Positions 36,713 to 47,001 are shown, counted from the first letter of the stretch. The stretch is DNA of 64,000 nucleotides from an uncultured Aquimarina sp. (GCA_947496705.1 CANMDW010000001.1:744001-808000), one strand, 5' to 3'. Notes: generated by a model not told the origin, from the letters alone. Program-made: numbers and translations.

Positions 36713-36872
36713 TGTCTGGCCGGAAATATATCACTATTAAATTTGTTTCTTTTTGCGCTATTTTTATTTGTTTTTTATCGCCTGATGCTAAGGCATCTGT
36801 GTCAAAAAAGAAAATTAAAATCCCATCAAAAATAATTCAAATTATAAAAACCGTCTATTTCCGGCCAGACAC
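36712..36872. mobile_element. 161-bp MITE-like fold-back element
   Basis: The ends GTGTCTGGCCGGAAATA (36712-36728) and its exact complement (36856-36872) are flanked by TAATTA on both sides (36706-36711 and 36873-36878), a candidate 6-bp target duplication. Including the flanks, the perfect inverted repeat is 24 bp. The inner sequence is also imperfectly self-complementary, meeting at the tip GATGC-TAAG-GCATC (36784-36797). It carries no ORF and sits between two convergent genes. A large bidirectional terminator is the alternative. Confidence 0.65.
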
Positions 36873-36881
36873 TAATTAGGG

Positions 36882-38924
36882 CTATTTGATCACATATGTT
36901 TTTTTATTGGGCCCGACTCCGGTAATGGTAAGTTTTTTCCATTGTTTGGGTAAAATTGGATTCTTTTGGATGATTCCTTCTTCGGTTATATGAAGTCCTC
37001 CAAATCCAAAAATTATGGTTTGTAGCATTCCTCCGGCTCCTGTGGCAAAATAAGGGTTGTTGCTTGTAGCGGCTTCTGCCAATGCACCAAACGGAGGTCT
37101 TTTATTGGGCTCATAACTCCTTTTAAAAAGCCTGAATGCATTTTCTGCATCACCCAGCCTGGCATAGATTACTGCAAAAACACTTTGCGCCATAGCCGGG
37201 CCTTCTTCTGCCAATTTGGGTTCGTAATACGTTAAATCTTTTAAGATAGCTTCTTTGTCCTTAATAATATCCAAAGGATATGCCAATAAATTTACATCTG
37301 CCTGTTTAATGCGATCTCCATCGTATCTGCTATGTTCTTTTGTTGTGCCATCTTCAAACCTGTGAATTTTAATGTTATCGGCTATGATATTCCAATTGCT
37401 ATCCGGTGAAATGCCAAGTTCTTTTGCAGCTAAACTTGCATAACGCAAACAAGTAATAGCAGCACCATTTGTAAAAGCATTATCATCTACATTTGGGGCA
37501 AATTCATTGGCTCCCACTACATTTTTTATAGAATAGGAACCATCTGTATTTGCAGTTGAACGGCTCACCCAATAGTCTGCAACTTCTTTCAGGAGAGGAA
37601 ATCCCCGTTCCTGTAACCATTTTTTATCTTTTGTTACTCTATAGTAATTCCAAAAAGCAATTCCCACATCGGCCGTAATATGATGCTCAAAGGTTCCGGT
37701 GAGTGCCCAGGCAGGGGTGGCTTCTTCTCCGGTATCATCACTCTCCCAGGGAAACATCGCTCCTTTATATCCAAAATTGATGGCTTTTTTCCTGGCAATA
37801 TCCAGTCTGTCTGATCGGTAATTTACCAGTGATCTTGCTATATCTTGATTCAATACTAGCAAAGGAGGATACATCCACAACTCGGTATCCCAAAAGATAT
37901 GTCCGTTATAACCTTGAGAACTTAGTCCCATTGGAGCAATACTTAGATTAGCATCTGCCCGGGCAAAGGCATATAGGTGATATAATGCGAGTCTAACATC
38001 CAGTTGCGACTGAAGATCTCCTTCGATACTGATATCTCCTTTCCAGAGATTGTTCCATAGCTTTTTGTGTTGTGATAATACATCATCTTTTGGGGTGAGT
38101 AAATTAAAAATTACAAAACGTTCACTTTCTGTTTGAGGATCATAAAAATCTTGTGTAGTACATTGTGAAGCGGTCCAGGCAAATCGATATGTATCTCCTT
38201 TTTCTATTTTTTTCTCAAAAGATAACTGATTGTTATAATCTGAAACTTTTTTGTGAATCAATTCTGGCCGTAGATTTTCTCTGGTAGAATTTATATCGTG
38301 CCATACAAAAGTTGCAGAAGTAGACACAGTATGCCTGCCAAGTCTGCTCTTGGCAACAGTTTGAAGAATAGGCATAGTGGTTTCAAGGTCTTTTAGCACT
38401 CTAAAAGTATTTACTGGATCTCGGTACTCATCGGGAGTTTGAATTTTTCCGATGACTTTTAGATCTATAGCTTCATTGGTTTTTATTTCAAAATCAATAT
38501 ATCCTGTATAGGGTACGTTTCGCAAAGCGTAAACGCTATAGGATATTTCAGCGATATTTTTATAAGAGAAAGAAGTAGTAAAACGGGCTTCTTTCATATG
38601 AAGGGTTTGTTTCCAATTCCTAATTTTAGAATTATCCAACTTTTCACCATTTATAAAGATATCGAGGTTTCCAAAATTCATACCTCGAAGTATTTTGCTT
38701 ACTCCCAGAGGGGATTCTTTGTCATACACATTGTTCAGAATAATCTTATCGGTTTCAAAAATCTTATAAGATGGTAATATGCCAATTCGCCCATTGGCCG
38801 ATACAATCCCGGTATAATTTTGATCATCTGTAGCGGTAATTTTCCATCCTTCTTGTTGAGAAAACAGGGTAGTTATCGATAATCCTGAGAGTATGAAAAA
38901 AGTAAAAAACGCTTTAACAAACAT
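36882..38924 (-). CDS. GH65 glycoside hydrolase, kojibiose hydrolase-like
   Basis: 680 residues with an export signal (MFVKAFFTFFILSGLSITTLFS). The GH65 (alpha/alpha)6 barrel is clear: WDTELWMYPPLL, WESDDTGEEATPAW and the general-acid motif GANEFAPNVDDN, where Glu474 is the candidate acid. A second Glu617, in ALAEAATSNNPYFATGAGG, is the candidate base of GH65 hydrolases; phosphorylases lack one and use phosphate instead. The closest characterised type is flavobacterial kojibiose (alpha-1,2-glucoside) hydrolase. Exported, so it acts in the periplasm. It converges on a LacI gene. Confidence 0.85.
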   Translation of the reverse strand: MFVKAFFTFFILSGLSITTLFSQQEGWKITATDDQNYTGIVSANGRIGILPSYKIFETDKIILNNVYDKESPLGVSKILRGMNFGNLDIFINGEKLDNSKIRNWKQTLHMKEARFTTSFSYKNIAEISYSVYALRNVPYTGYIDFEIKTNEAIDLKVIGKIQTPDEYRDPVNTFRVLKDLETTMPILQTVAKSRLGRHTVSTSATFVWHDINSTRENLRPELIHKKVSDYNNQLSFEKKIEKGDTYRFAWTASQCTTQDFYDPQTESERFVIFNLLTPKDDVLSQHKKLWNNLWKGDISIEGDLQSQLDVRLALYHLYAFARADANLSIAPMGLSSQGYNGHIFWDTELWMYPPLLVLNQDIARSLVNYRSDRLDIARKKAINFGYKGAMFPWESDDTGEEATPAWALTGTFEHHITADVGIAFWNYYRVTKDKKWLQERGFPLLKEVADYWVSRSTANTDGSYSIKNVVGANEFAPNVDDNAFTNGAAITCLRYASLAAKELGISPDSNWNIIADNIKIHRFEDGTTKEHSRYDGDRIKQADVNLLAYPLDIIKDKEAILKDLTYYEPKLAEEGPAMAQSVFAVIYARLGDAENAFRLFKRSYEPNKRPPFGALAEAATSNNPYFATGAGGMLQTIIFGFGGLHITEEGIIQKNPILPKQWKKLTITGVGPNKKTYVIK

Positions 38925-39041
38925 AATAATACGATGATTTGATGTGTTTTGAAAAGAGAAAATGACTCAAAATCAATGACTTTAAGAGGTGTTCAAATAT
39001 ACTATTTTTTGTTTGTGAGATGGTTTAAATCACTTCATTGT

Positions 39042-40073
39042 TTAGGTGCTATCTCTCAAAACCAGCTTAGTTTTTAGTTTTATAACTTTTTTATGATGAT
39101 CTATATCATTGGGTTCATTGAATTGATCGATCAAAAGCTCTGCAGTTTTTTGGCCCATCTCGAAACTTGGTTGTGCAACACAGGTCATTGAAGGAACAAA
39201 AACTTCTCCCAGACCTAAATCACCAAAACCGATCACAGCGACCTCTTCGGGTATTTTATATCCCATCTTAAGAAGGGTTTTCATAGTAAGTAATCCGTAG
39301 TTATCGGTACAGGTAAAAACTGCATCTGGTTTTATAGTGATTCCTTTAAAAAAATCCTGTATTTCTGAGTCTTCATATTCGCGGTCCAAAGAGTTGCAAT
39401 GCAAAATTAGTTCTTCATGAATTGTTACATTGTATTTTTTCATAGCATCAAGATATCCTTTAAAACGGTCTTGAAAAACCCTTTTTTCTTTAATACCACC
39501 TATAAATGCGATTTGTTTTTTGCCTTTTTTAATTAAGAATTCTACAGCCGAGAAAGAGGCCTTATCGTCATCTATCAAAACATGATCTGCCCCGGCAACT
39601 TCTTCTTTTATATTATCGAATAAGACAACAGGGATCCCTTTATTTATGATACTTTTAATATGTGTAAAAGTTTCTGTTTCGTGAGTTGGAGAGAGAATGA
39701 TTCCGTCAACGATACCTCTTTCAAAAGAAATAAGGTTCTCTCGCTCAAATTCAAATGAATTCCTGGAAGAGCTTATCAGAATTTTGTAGTTATGATTTCT
39801 TGCATAGCGGTCAATACCTCTGCATACTTCTATAAAAAAAGGCTCATCATATCTTGGGATAATAACTCCAATAATGTTGGTTTTTCCAGAACTTAGACTT
39901 TTGGCAATTTGATTGGGCATATACCCCATTGCCTGTGCGGTCTCAAAAACTTTTATCCGAGTACTAACTTTTACCCGGGGATTTTCATCCAATGCTCGAG
40001 AAACGGTTGCAATAGAAATGTTAAGTTTTCTGGCAATATCCTCAAGTTTCACTCTTCTTTTCTTAAAAGGCAT
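39042..40073 (-). CDS. LacI-family regulator beside the GH13 gene
   Basis: 343 residues: HTH (VKLEDIARKLNISIATVSRALDE), hinge (YMPNQIAKSLSSGK) and ligand-binding domain (GVIIPRYDEPFF, VVLFDNIKEEVAGADHV, FTCTDNYGLL). It is divergent from GH13, and a conserved operator-like block lies between them (40125-40152), so autoregulation and control of the locus are likely. The effector is probably a glucose disaccharide, inferred only from the neighbours. Confidence 0.92.
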   Translation of the reverse strand: MPFKKRRVKLEDIARKLNISIATVSRALDENPRVKVSTRIKVFETAQAMGYMPNQIAKSLSSGKTNIIGVIIPRYDEPFFIEVCRGIDRYARNHNYKILISSSRNSFEFERENLISFERGIVDGIILSPTHETETFTHIKSIINKGIPVVLFDNIKEEVAGADHVLIDDDKASFSAVEFLIKKGKKQIAFIGGIKEKRVFQDRFKGYLDAMKKYNVTIHEELILHCNSLDREYEDSEIQDFFKGITIKPDAVFTCTDNYGLLTMKTLLKMGYKIPEEVAVIGFGDLGLGEVFVPSMTCVAQPSFEMGQKTAELLIDQFNEPNDIDHHKKVIKLKTKLVLRDST

Positions 40074-40428
40074 CAGAATTTCGTTAAAAAATTGTTATTA
40101 AAACGTCAATTTCAATAAAAATATAATAATACAAACGGTTACATTTTTTTAAATCAAAGGATTGCTTTTCAATTCTATGAATAGTTTAGTAATTTGTAAT
40201 AGTTATCATTGATTTTTAAATAATCAATAATAAAGCCTACTTATTAAGATCATTCTTGCAATAAAGTCTTCCCCAAAAGACACTTACATTCAAGATGTGC
40301 TATGTCTATGCTAATTTATGATAAATAATGTTTAGTTGTTTGATAAAAATATAACATTATTTAAAATGCAGTAAGGAGATTAATAATTACAATTATTTTC
40401 AAGTTTAAAATTTTTAAAGCCGTATTGC
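40074..40428. other. 355-bp divergent leader of GH13
   Basis: Besides the operator block it holds a small hairpin (ATTGATT/AATCAAT, 40209-40229) and a purine-rich AAGGAG at about 40374 that is not followed by a start codon at ribosome-binding distance. The rest is AT-rich without recognised elements. Confidence 0.5.
40125..40152. promoter_or_regulatory. LacI-type operator block
   Basis: Core TACAAACGGTTACA (40130-40143) followed by a T tract. The same block with a single A/G difference precedes the glpK-glpD fusion at 56903-56929. An imperfect palindrome around CG fits LacI-family sites. Confidence 0.65.
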
Positions 40429-42099
40429 ATGGAGCTTTCTTGGTTCAAAAAAGGAACTATTTATCAAATATACCCACGAAGTTTTAATGATAGTAATAAT
40501 GATGGTATTGGGGATTTGAGAGGGATTATAGAGAAATTAGATTATTTACAGGGTTTACATGTTGATATCTTATGGTTGAGCCCAATTTTTTGCTCGCCAA
40601 ATGATGATAATGGATATGATATAAGTGATTATTGTGCTATTATGCCAGAGTTTGGAACTATGGAGGATTTTGACGAATTACTTCAGAAAACGCACGATAG
40701 AGGAATGCGATTGATCCTGGATCTGGTAGCTAATCATTGTTCTGATGAACATCTGTGGTTTAAAGAAGCAAAAAAGTCAAAAGATAATTCATTTAGAAAT
40801 TATTTTCATTGGAGAAAACCTGCAGCAGATGGAGGGCCTCCCAACAATTGGAAATCCTTCTTTGGAGGGAGTGCTTGGGAATATGATTCAACATCGGGAG
40901 AGTATTACCTGCATCTTTTCACCAAAAAACAGCCCGATTTAAATTGGGAGAACCCTAAGGTTAGGGAAGAAATTTACGATGCAATGAGGTTTTGGCTTGA
41001 CAAAGGTGTGGATGGTTTCAGAATGGATGTTATTCCTTTAATTTCAAAACGCGATGGATATCCGGATGCACCCGATGTAGGGTTTAGAAAAATTATAGAA
41101 GATGTGTATGCAAATGGTCCGAGGTTGCATGAATATTTAAGAGAAATGAACGAGAAAGTGGTGAGTCATTATGATGCATTTTCTTTGGCAGAAGGAGTTG
41201 GGATTAATCATAATAATGCAGGATTGTATATAAATTGTGATCGAAAGGAACTCAATATGTTGTATCATTTTGATGTTCTGGAGTGTACCATTGTTAATGG
41301 TAAGTTTGAAGAAGATTCTCCATTTGATCTGGTGAACCTGAAGAGTATTTTTAAAAGATGGAGAGATGCCGTTCATGAAAAAGGATGGCTGGCCAATGCA
41401 ATGGGAAATCATGATTTTGCACGTATGATATCACGATTTGGAGATGATAAACAATATTGGTCGGCATCTGCAAAAATGCTGCTCATCATGCAATCTACTC
41501 AAAACGGGACATTAAACCTCTATCAAGGCGACGAGATAGGAATGACTAATATTGTTTTAGAATCTGTTGGTGAAATTAAAGATGTGCAATCCCTTAATTT
41601 TTATAATGAGAATTTAGAGACAAAAAGATACCCAAAAGAATTAGCTTTGGAGATGATTAATAAAGAAGGGAGAGATAATGCAAGAACACCTGTACAATGG
41701 AATGATGAGATAAATGGAGGGTTTTCTATCGCAAACCCCTGGTTAAAGGTGAACCCTAATTATCTGGATATTAATGTAAAGAAACAAGATAAGGATCCCG
41801 ATTCGATATTGAATTTTTATCGGGGTTTATTAAAAATAAGAAAAGAACACGATGTTTTTGTCTATGGAGATTTTGAAGAAATAGAATTCAATAATCCTAA
41901 TATGTATATATACAATAAGATGTTAGGAAATGATAAAATCACTGTGATCTTAAATTTTGGGAGCTCTGTAATTTATTATAAGTCGTCTGGTGAGATTGAC
42001 AAATCAACCATTTTGGTAAATAATTATGAAACATTGAGTGTTGAGAATGATACCATGCGCCTTCAACCTTATCAGGGAGTGGTTTTAAAAATGAATTAA
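40429..42099 (+). CDS. GH13 alpha-glucosidase, oligo-1,6-glucosidase-like
   Basis: 556 residues, no export signal, so cytosolic. A GH13 barrel with nucleophile D200 (GFRMDVIP), acid E255 (LAEG) and stabiliser D329 (NHDF). Residue 201 after the nucleophile is Val, which in oligo-1,6-glucosidases and isomaltases marks alpha-1,6 preference; maltases have Thr or Ala. It should split isomaltose-type oligosaccharides to glucose. Together with GH65 (alpha-1,2) this points to dextran-like or branched alpha-glucan fragments. Confidence 0.88.
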   Translation: MELSWFKKGTIYQIYPRSFNDSNNDGIGDLRGIIEKLDYLQGLHVDILWLSPIFCSPNDDNGYDISDYCAIMPEFGTMEDFDELLQKTHDRGMRLILDLVANHCSDEHLWFKEAKKSKDNSFRNYFHWRKPAADGGPPNNWKSFFGGSAWEYDSTSGEYYLHLFTKKQPDLNWENPKVREEIYDAMRFWLDKGVDGFRMDVIPLISKRDGYPDAPDVGFRKIIEDVYANGPRLHEYLREMNEKVVSHYDAFSLAEGVGINHNNAGLYINCDRKELNMLYHFDVLECTIVNGKFEEDSPFDLVNLKSIFKRWRDAVHEKGWLANAMGNHDFARMISRFGDDKQYWSASAKMLLIMQSTQNGTLNLYQGDEIGMTNIVLESVGEIKDVQSLNFYNENLETKRYPKELALEMINKEGRDNARTPVQWNDEINGGFSIANPWLKVNPNYLDINVKKQDKDPDSILNFYRGLLKIRKEHDVFVYGDFEEIEFNNPNMYIYNKMLGNDKITVILNFGSSVIYYKSSGEIDKSTILVNNYETLSVENDTMRLQPYQGVVLKMN

Positions 42100-42153
42100 A
42101 AAAAACAAAAATGAATTAAGGTAGAAAGTGAAATTAGTTTTTGTTTGTTAGCG

Positions 42154-42295
42154 GAGGAGTTTTTATAACAAAACTTCTCGAAGGTGTAACAGGTGGGGCA
42201 TCCATTTTTTTTGTAACTTTTTGTTTTGAATTAATTGTTTTATAGTTACAGAATTAGTCAAATGTGGTAAAAAGACTTGGATGTCCCATTGTTAC
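42154..42295 (+). promoter_or_regulatory. Two hairpins in the susC leader
   Basis: GAGGAGTTTT (42154-42163) pairs with AAAACTTCTC (42170-42179). A second long-range pair joins GTAACAGGTGGGGCATCCA (42186-42204) to TGGATGTCCCATTGTTAC (42278-42295), with one two-base bulge and one G-T pair. The first may terminate GH13; the second may fold back the susC leader. Confidence 0.5.
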
Positions 42296-42388
42296 TATAG
42301 CTACAAACGCTTTTTAGAGTAAAAGTAAACATAAATATTTAATAACGTAAACAACGAAACAATTCAAATTTAAATCAAACGCTATATT

Positions 42389-45300
42389 ATGAAAAGTATG
42401 ATACTCAAAAAACTCATATTCCTTTTGGTATTTTTATCGGGGGGTGTGATGTTTGGACAAATCACGGTTTCGGGGGTGATTTCAGATGCCAGTGGTCCAA
42501 TACCTGGTGTAAATGTTCTTGTAAAAGGAACGACGAATGGGGCAGTTTCTGATTTTGATGGAAACTATACGCTCGACAATGTAGCCGAAGATGCGGTAAT
42601 AGTTTTTAGCTATATTGGTTTTACATCACAGGAAATTCCGTTAAATGGGCAAACGACAATAAATGTAACCATGCAGGAAGATGCTGCAGAGTTGGAACAA
42701 GTGGTCGTAGTTGGTTATGGCTCGGTAAGAAAGAAAGATTTAACAGGATCTGTAGCCAGTGTAAAACCGGAAGACTTTAACCAGGGGGTGCAAACATCGC
42801 CAGACCAGTTGATCCAGGGTCGGGTTGCTGGGGTTCAGGTAACTGCTGCGAGTGGTGAGCCTGGTGCGGCAAACAATATACGTATTCGGGGGACGTCTTC
42901 TATTCGAGGAGGAAACAATCCTTTGATCGTGGTAGATGGTGTTCCATTAGATGGTGGTGATACCAGTGCTGGATCCGATGTTGGAGCTGGTAGATCAAGT
43001 GCGAGAAATCCGTTGAATTTTATTAACCCTAATGACATTGCCAGTATTGATGTTTTAAAAGATGCATCTGCAACGGCAATATATGGTTCCAGAGGTTCTA
43101 ATGGGGTAGTAATTATTACCACCAAAAAAGGAAAATCAGGGAAACCACAATTAGACTTTTCGTCAACGCTTAGTGTTGGTACTATAGCGAATGAGTATGA
43201 CTTGTTGGATGGCCCGGGATTTGCAAGTGCGGTGAATGCAATAGGGGCGCCAGACCTTAATTTTGGCCAAAATGTAGATGCCTTGGATGAAATTTTAAGG
43301 ACAGCGATTACTCAAAACTATAACGTGAGTTATGGTGGGGGATCAGAAACAGGAAGATATAGATTTTCTTTGTCCTTGCAAGATCAGGAAGGAATTATCA
43401 AGAATACCGGGCAGGAAAAATATACCGGGACTCTTAATTTGACAGAAAAATTCTTTAATGAGAAATTACAGATAGATACAAAATTAATTACTTCGTTTAT
43501 CAAAGATGAAGCTACCGCCTTATCAGACAATGTGGGTGCTGAAGGTGATTTAATTATTTCCGCCTTACGTTGGAATCCTACAAGATCCTTATTTAATCCT
43601 GATGGAAGTTTTCTTCAGTTTAATGATAATCCACGTAATCCTTTAGCTTTTTTAGAGTATTATACAGATTTAGCAGAATCTACGAATCTTTTAGGAAATT
43701 TATCGGCAACTTATAAGTTTACTGATGCTTTACAATATAAATTTAATTTTGGTGTAGGGCGTACAGAATCTACCAGAAGGGTGGGAGTTTCAAGATTAAT
43801 GCAAGCAAATTTTGTAAATAATGGTATCGCAGATATTCAAAGTGTTTTTACCTCCAATCTTTTATTTGAACATACATTGAGCTACAATAAACAATTAAAT
43901 GATGCGGTTTATTTAAGTGCAGTTGCGGGGTATTCTTATCAAGAGTTTGAACGAAAAGGAGATAACATTAGAGTACAGGATTTTTCAATAGATGATCAAA
44001 ATCTATATATAAACAATATCAACTTTGGATCAGAAAGACCGGCTCCTATTCTTAATCCAGACAACACCCTTACTGGTGGAAACACATCATTTTTTGACCC
44101 TACCACAGAACTGCAATCATTCTTTGGGCGTGCCAATGTAACATTATATGATAAGTATTTATTCACAGCTACACTAAGAGCAGATGGGTCCAGTAGATTT
44201 GGTAGTGATAATCAATACGGGTATTTTCCATCGGCAGCTTTTGCTTGGAGATTATCTGAAGAAGATTTTGTGCCAGATACCTTTAGTGATCTCAAATTAC
44301 GGGTTGGATATGGTCTTACTGGGAATCAAGAGTTTCCTTCTGGATCTGCTCAAACACAATTTACACCAGATGGATCAGGAGGGATCGTGCAATCAACTGT
44401 TGGTAATCCAGGTTTACAATGGGAAAGTACAGAGCAAATCAATGCAGGGATAGATTTTGGCTTTTTTGAAAACCGATTATCGGGATCCATAGACTACTAT
44501 CAAAGAACAACAGAAGATTTATTATTTAGAACTCGTGTTGCCCAACAAGCACCAAATGTTTTTGTGTGGAGAAACTTAGATGGTGTTGAGGTAGAAAACT
44601 CAGGGGTAGATATTGCTATCAATGGAGTGATTATTAAAAATGAAGATATCACTTGGGAAGTAAGTGTAAATGCTAGTTTCTTAAATAATGAAATTAATAA
44701 TGTATCCAGTATATTTCCTGCAGGAATTTTGACAGGAGACCTTAATGGACAAGGACTGTCAAATCAAAGAGGGCAACTATTATTCGATGGACAACCTATC
44801 AATGCGTTTTATTTACCGGTTTGGGAAGGTTTTGATGAGAATGGAGTTTCGCAGTATGCTGATTTAGATGGAGATGGAGTGGATACATCTAGTGGTATTG
44901 CAGCTCCTGGACAAGGTGATAGAACCTTTGTTGGAGATCCAAATCCTGATTTTACTATTGGTATTTCAACATCATTCAGATATAAGAAATTAGACGCAAG
45001 TGTATTCTTTAATGGTGCTTACGGGCATCAGATTTATGATAATACCGCAAATGCTATTTTTACAGCGTCTGCAATAGGTGCAGGAGGTAATGTAACTCAA
45101 GAAGTAATAGCATCGGGTGAAGCCAGCCAGACTCCTAAACCTTCTACGCAATATTTAAAAAGCGGAGATTTTTTACGACTAAATAATTTGACTATAGGAT
45201 ATACTATGGATAGAGGTCAAATTGGAAATTGGATAGAATCATTACGATTTTATGTAACAGGGCAGAACTTATTTGTGATTACGCCATATGATGGATTTGA

Positions 45301-45412
45301 TCCTGAAGTGAATACCAATAAACAGGTAGATGGTGTCCCCTCTTTTGGTATCGATTATTCGGCATATCCAAGAGCAAGAACTTTTTCTGTAGGATTTAAT
45401 GCGAGATTTTAA
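42389..45412 (+). CDS. susC: SusC/RagA-type TonB-dependent outer-membrane transporter
   Basis: 1007 residues with a signal peptide (MKSMILKKLIFLLVFLSGGVMFG), a carboxypeptidase-D-like N-terminal domain (ITVSGVISDASGPIPGVNVLVKG), a TonB-box/plug (VVVGYGSVRKKDLTGSV; DASATAIYGSRGSNGV) and a 22-strand barrel ending in an aromatic residue (NARF). It imports oligosaccharides with SusD. The symbol denotes family, not starch specificity. 11 bp before susD. Confidence 0.93.
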   Translation: MKSMILKKLIFLLVFLSGGVMFGQITVSGVISDASGPIPGVNVLVKGTTNGAVSDFDGNYTLDNVAEDAVIVFSYIGFTSQEIPLNGQTTINVTMQEDAAELEQVVVVGYGSVRKKDLTGSVASVKPEDFNQGVQTSPDQLIQGRVAGVQVTAASGEPGAANNIRIRGTSSIRGGNNPLIVVDGVPLDGGDTSAGSDVGAGRSSARNPLNFINPNDIASIDVLKDASATAIYGSRGSNGVVIITTKKGKSGKPQLDFSSTLSVGTIANEYDLLDGPGFASAVNAIGAPDLNFGQNVDALDEILRTAITQNYNVSYGGGSETGRYRFSLSLQDQEGIIKNTGQEKYTGTLNLTEKFFNEKLQIDTKLITSFIKDEATALSDNVGAEGDLIISALRWNPTRSLFNPDGSFLQFNDNPRNPLAFLEYYTDLAESTNLLGNLSATYKFTDALQYKFNFGVGRTESTRRVGVSRLMQANFVNNGIADIQSVFTSNLLFEHTLSYNKQLNDAVYLSAVAGYSYQEFERKGDNIRVQDFSIDDQNLYINNINFGSERPAPILNPDNTLTGGNTSFFDPTTELQSFFGRANVTLYDKYLFTATLRADGSSRFGSDNQYGYFPSAAFAWRLSEEDFVPDTFSDLKLRVGYGLTGNQEFPSGSAQTQFTPDGSGGIVQSTVGNPGLQWESTEQINAGIDFGFFENRLSGSIDYYQRTTEDLLFRTRVAQQAPNVFVWRNLDGVEVENSGVDIAINGVIIKNEDITWEVSVNASFLNNEINNVSSIFPAGILTGDLNGQGLSNQRGQLLFDGQPINAFYLPVWEGFDENGVSQYADLDGDGVDTSSGIAAPGQGDRTFVGDPNPDFTIGISTSFRYKKLDASVFFNGAYGHQIYDNTANAIFTASAIGAGGNVTQEVIASGEASQTPKPSTQYLKSGDFLRLNNLTIGYTMDRGQIGNWIESLRFYVTGQNLFVITPYDGFDPEVNTNKQVDGVPSFGIDYSAYPRARTFSVGFNARF

Positions 45413-45423
45413 AAAAAATTAAG

Positions 45424-47001
45424 ATGAAAAAAATAAAAAAAATAGTCATTGGTTTAATCGGAACATTCATGATGTTTGGATGTACCGACTTAGATGAAGA
45501 ATTAAATTCATCTATTGGTGAAGGGGCAGATTTTAGTGCTTCGGATCTTTTAACTGGAACGTACTCTTCTCTTAGAGAGCTTCAACATGAGCAGGATTTA
45601 TTGCCTTCCTATGTACATTCTTCAGATGAACTAATACCTCCTACAAGAGGAGGAGATTGGGATGATGCAGGATTGTGGAGAGATCATCATTTACATGCCT
45701 GGACAAACACCCATGCACATATTGATAAAACCTGGAGAGACCTCAATAGTAGAGCCTATAATGCGCAATTAGTATTGTGTAATGGTGATGCTACTGCCAG
45801 TGAATTTGCACAAGCTACATTTTTAAGAACATTTCTTGATTTCTTTACTCTAGATCTATTTGGAGTGATTCCAAGAAGAGCCTGTGACGAAGATTTGTTA
45901 TTGCCGCCTACAGAGCAGGTTGATCGGGCAGATGCTGTAGATCTTTTTATCTCAGAATTAGAAGGTGTTCTTAATGACTTACCTTCTTCGGGAACACCTG
46001 ATGTGGCTACACAAAATGCAGCGAGAATGCTTTTGGCAAAGTTATATTTAAATAGAGCGGTCTATAAAGCCACTGGAGCTGATGGAGGCGCATTAGAAGG
46101 GCCATATTCCTTTGAGGCAGCAGATATGACAGCCGTGATTAATAATGTCAATACCTTGACTGGATACGATTTGGAAGATGAATATTTTAGTAGTTTTATT
46201 CCAGCAAATAGTGAAACTTCTTCTGAAATAATTTTTGTTTCTAAAAATGATGAATCTGGTGCTACTGGAAGAATCAATAATAGATGGCATATGAGTATGC
46301 ATTATAACCAACAGCCTAGTGGTTGGAATGGTTTTGTTGCAACAACAGAGTTATACAACCTGTTTGAAGATGGAGATGTAAGAAAAAGTAGTGCTGTACC
46401 AGGGCTCTCAAATACTTTTGGATATAATGCTGGTTTTTTAATTGGTCAGCAAAGTGGTCCTGTTGATGGAGGACTTGCAATTGTAGAGCTAAAAGATCGT
46501 CAACAGGCTCCATTAGTCTTTACAGAAGATGTAGATCTATTTAATTCTGATGAAAGAAGAGGGATTCGAGTAGTTAAATATATACCAAATACGGAGACAA
46601 ATATTACTTCAGAGAATGCTATATCATTTATCAATGATGATGCTCCTGGAAATGATTACGTATTCTTTAGATATGCTGACGCCCGATTGATGAAGGCTGA
46701 AGCCATTTTAAGAGGAGGTACAGACTCTGGAGGTGAAACTGCAGAAGGTATTATCAATGAATTAAGGAACATAAGAAATGCTTCTACCTTAACTAGTGTA
46801 ACATTAGATGATATCTTGGATGAAAGAGCTCGTGAGCTATATTGGGAAGGTTGGAGAAGAAATGACCAAATACGTTTTGGCACTTTCTTAGGAACCTGGC
46901 AGGAGAAAGGATCTGCTTCTACTGCAAAGTCTCTATTAATGCCCATTCCAGCAGAAGCGTTATCTACAAACCCTAATTTAACACAAAATCCGGGGTATTA
47001 A
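45424..47001 (+). CDS. susD: SusD/RagB-type glycan-binding lipoprotein
   Basis: 525 residues. Lipoprotein signal MKKIKKIVIGLIGTFMMFGC (Cys20), then a TPR-rich SusD fold: TYSSLRELQHEQDLLPSYVHSSDE, LRTFLDFFTLDLFGVIP, NAARMLLAKLYLNRAVY, and the C-terminal RARELYWEGWRRNDQIRFG and LMPIPAEALSTNPNLTQNPGY. It sits on the cell surface as the lid of the SusC transporter. Substrate not readable from sequence. Confidence 0.93.
   Translation: MKKIKKIVIGLIGTFMMFGCTDLDEELNSSIGEGADFSASDLLTGTYSSLRELQHEQDLLPSYVHSSDELIPPTRGGDWDDAGLWRDHHLHAWTNTHAHIDKTWRDLNSRAYNAQLVLCNGDATASEFAQATFLRTFLDFFTLDLFGVIPRRACDEDLLLPPTEQVDRADAVDLFISELEGVLNDLPSSGTPDVATQNAARMLLAKLYLNRAVYKATGADGGALEGPYSFEAADMTAVINNVNTLTGYDLEDEYFSSFIPANSETSSEIIFVSKNDESGATGRINNRWHMSMHYNQQPSGWNGFVATTELYNLFEDGDVRKSSAVPGLSNTFGYNAGFLIGQQSGPVDGGLAIVELKDRQQAPLVFTEDVDLFNSDERRGIRVVKYIPNTETNITSENAISFINDDAPGNDYVFFRYADARLMKAEAILRGGTDSGGETAEGIINELRNIRNASTLTSVTLDDILDERARELYWEGWRRNDQIRFGTFLGTWQEKGSASTAKSLLMPIPAEALSTNPNLTQNPGY

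Noticed and set aside
42302..42314. Third LacI-type site (TACAAACGC...) before susC
   Set aside because: Only the first half matches the shared block; the second half diverges, so it is not counted.
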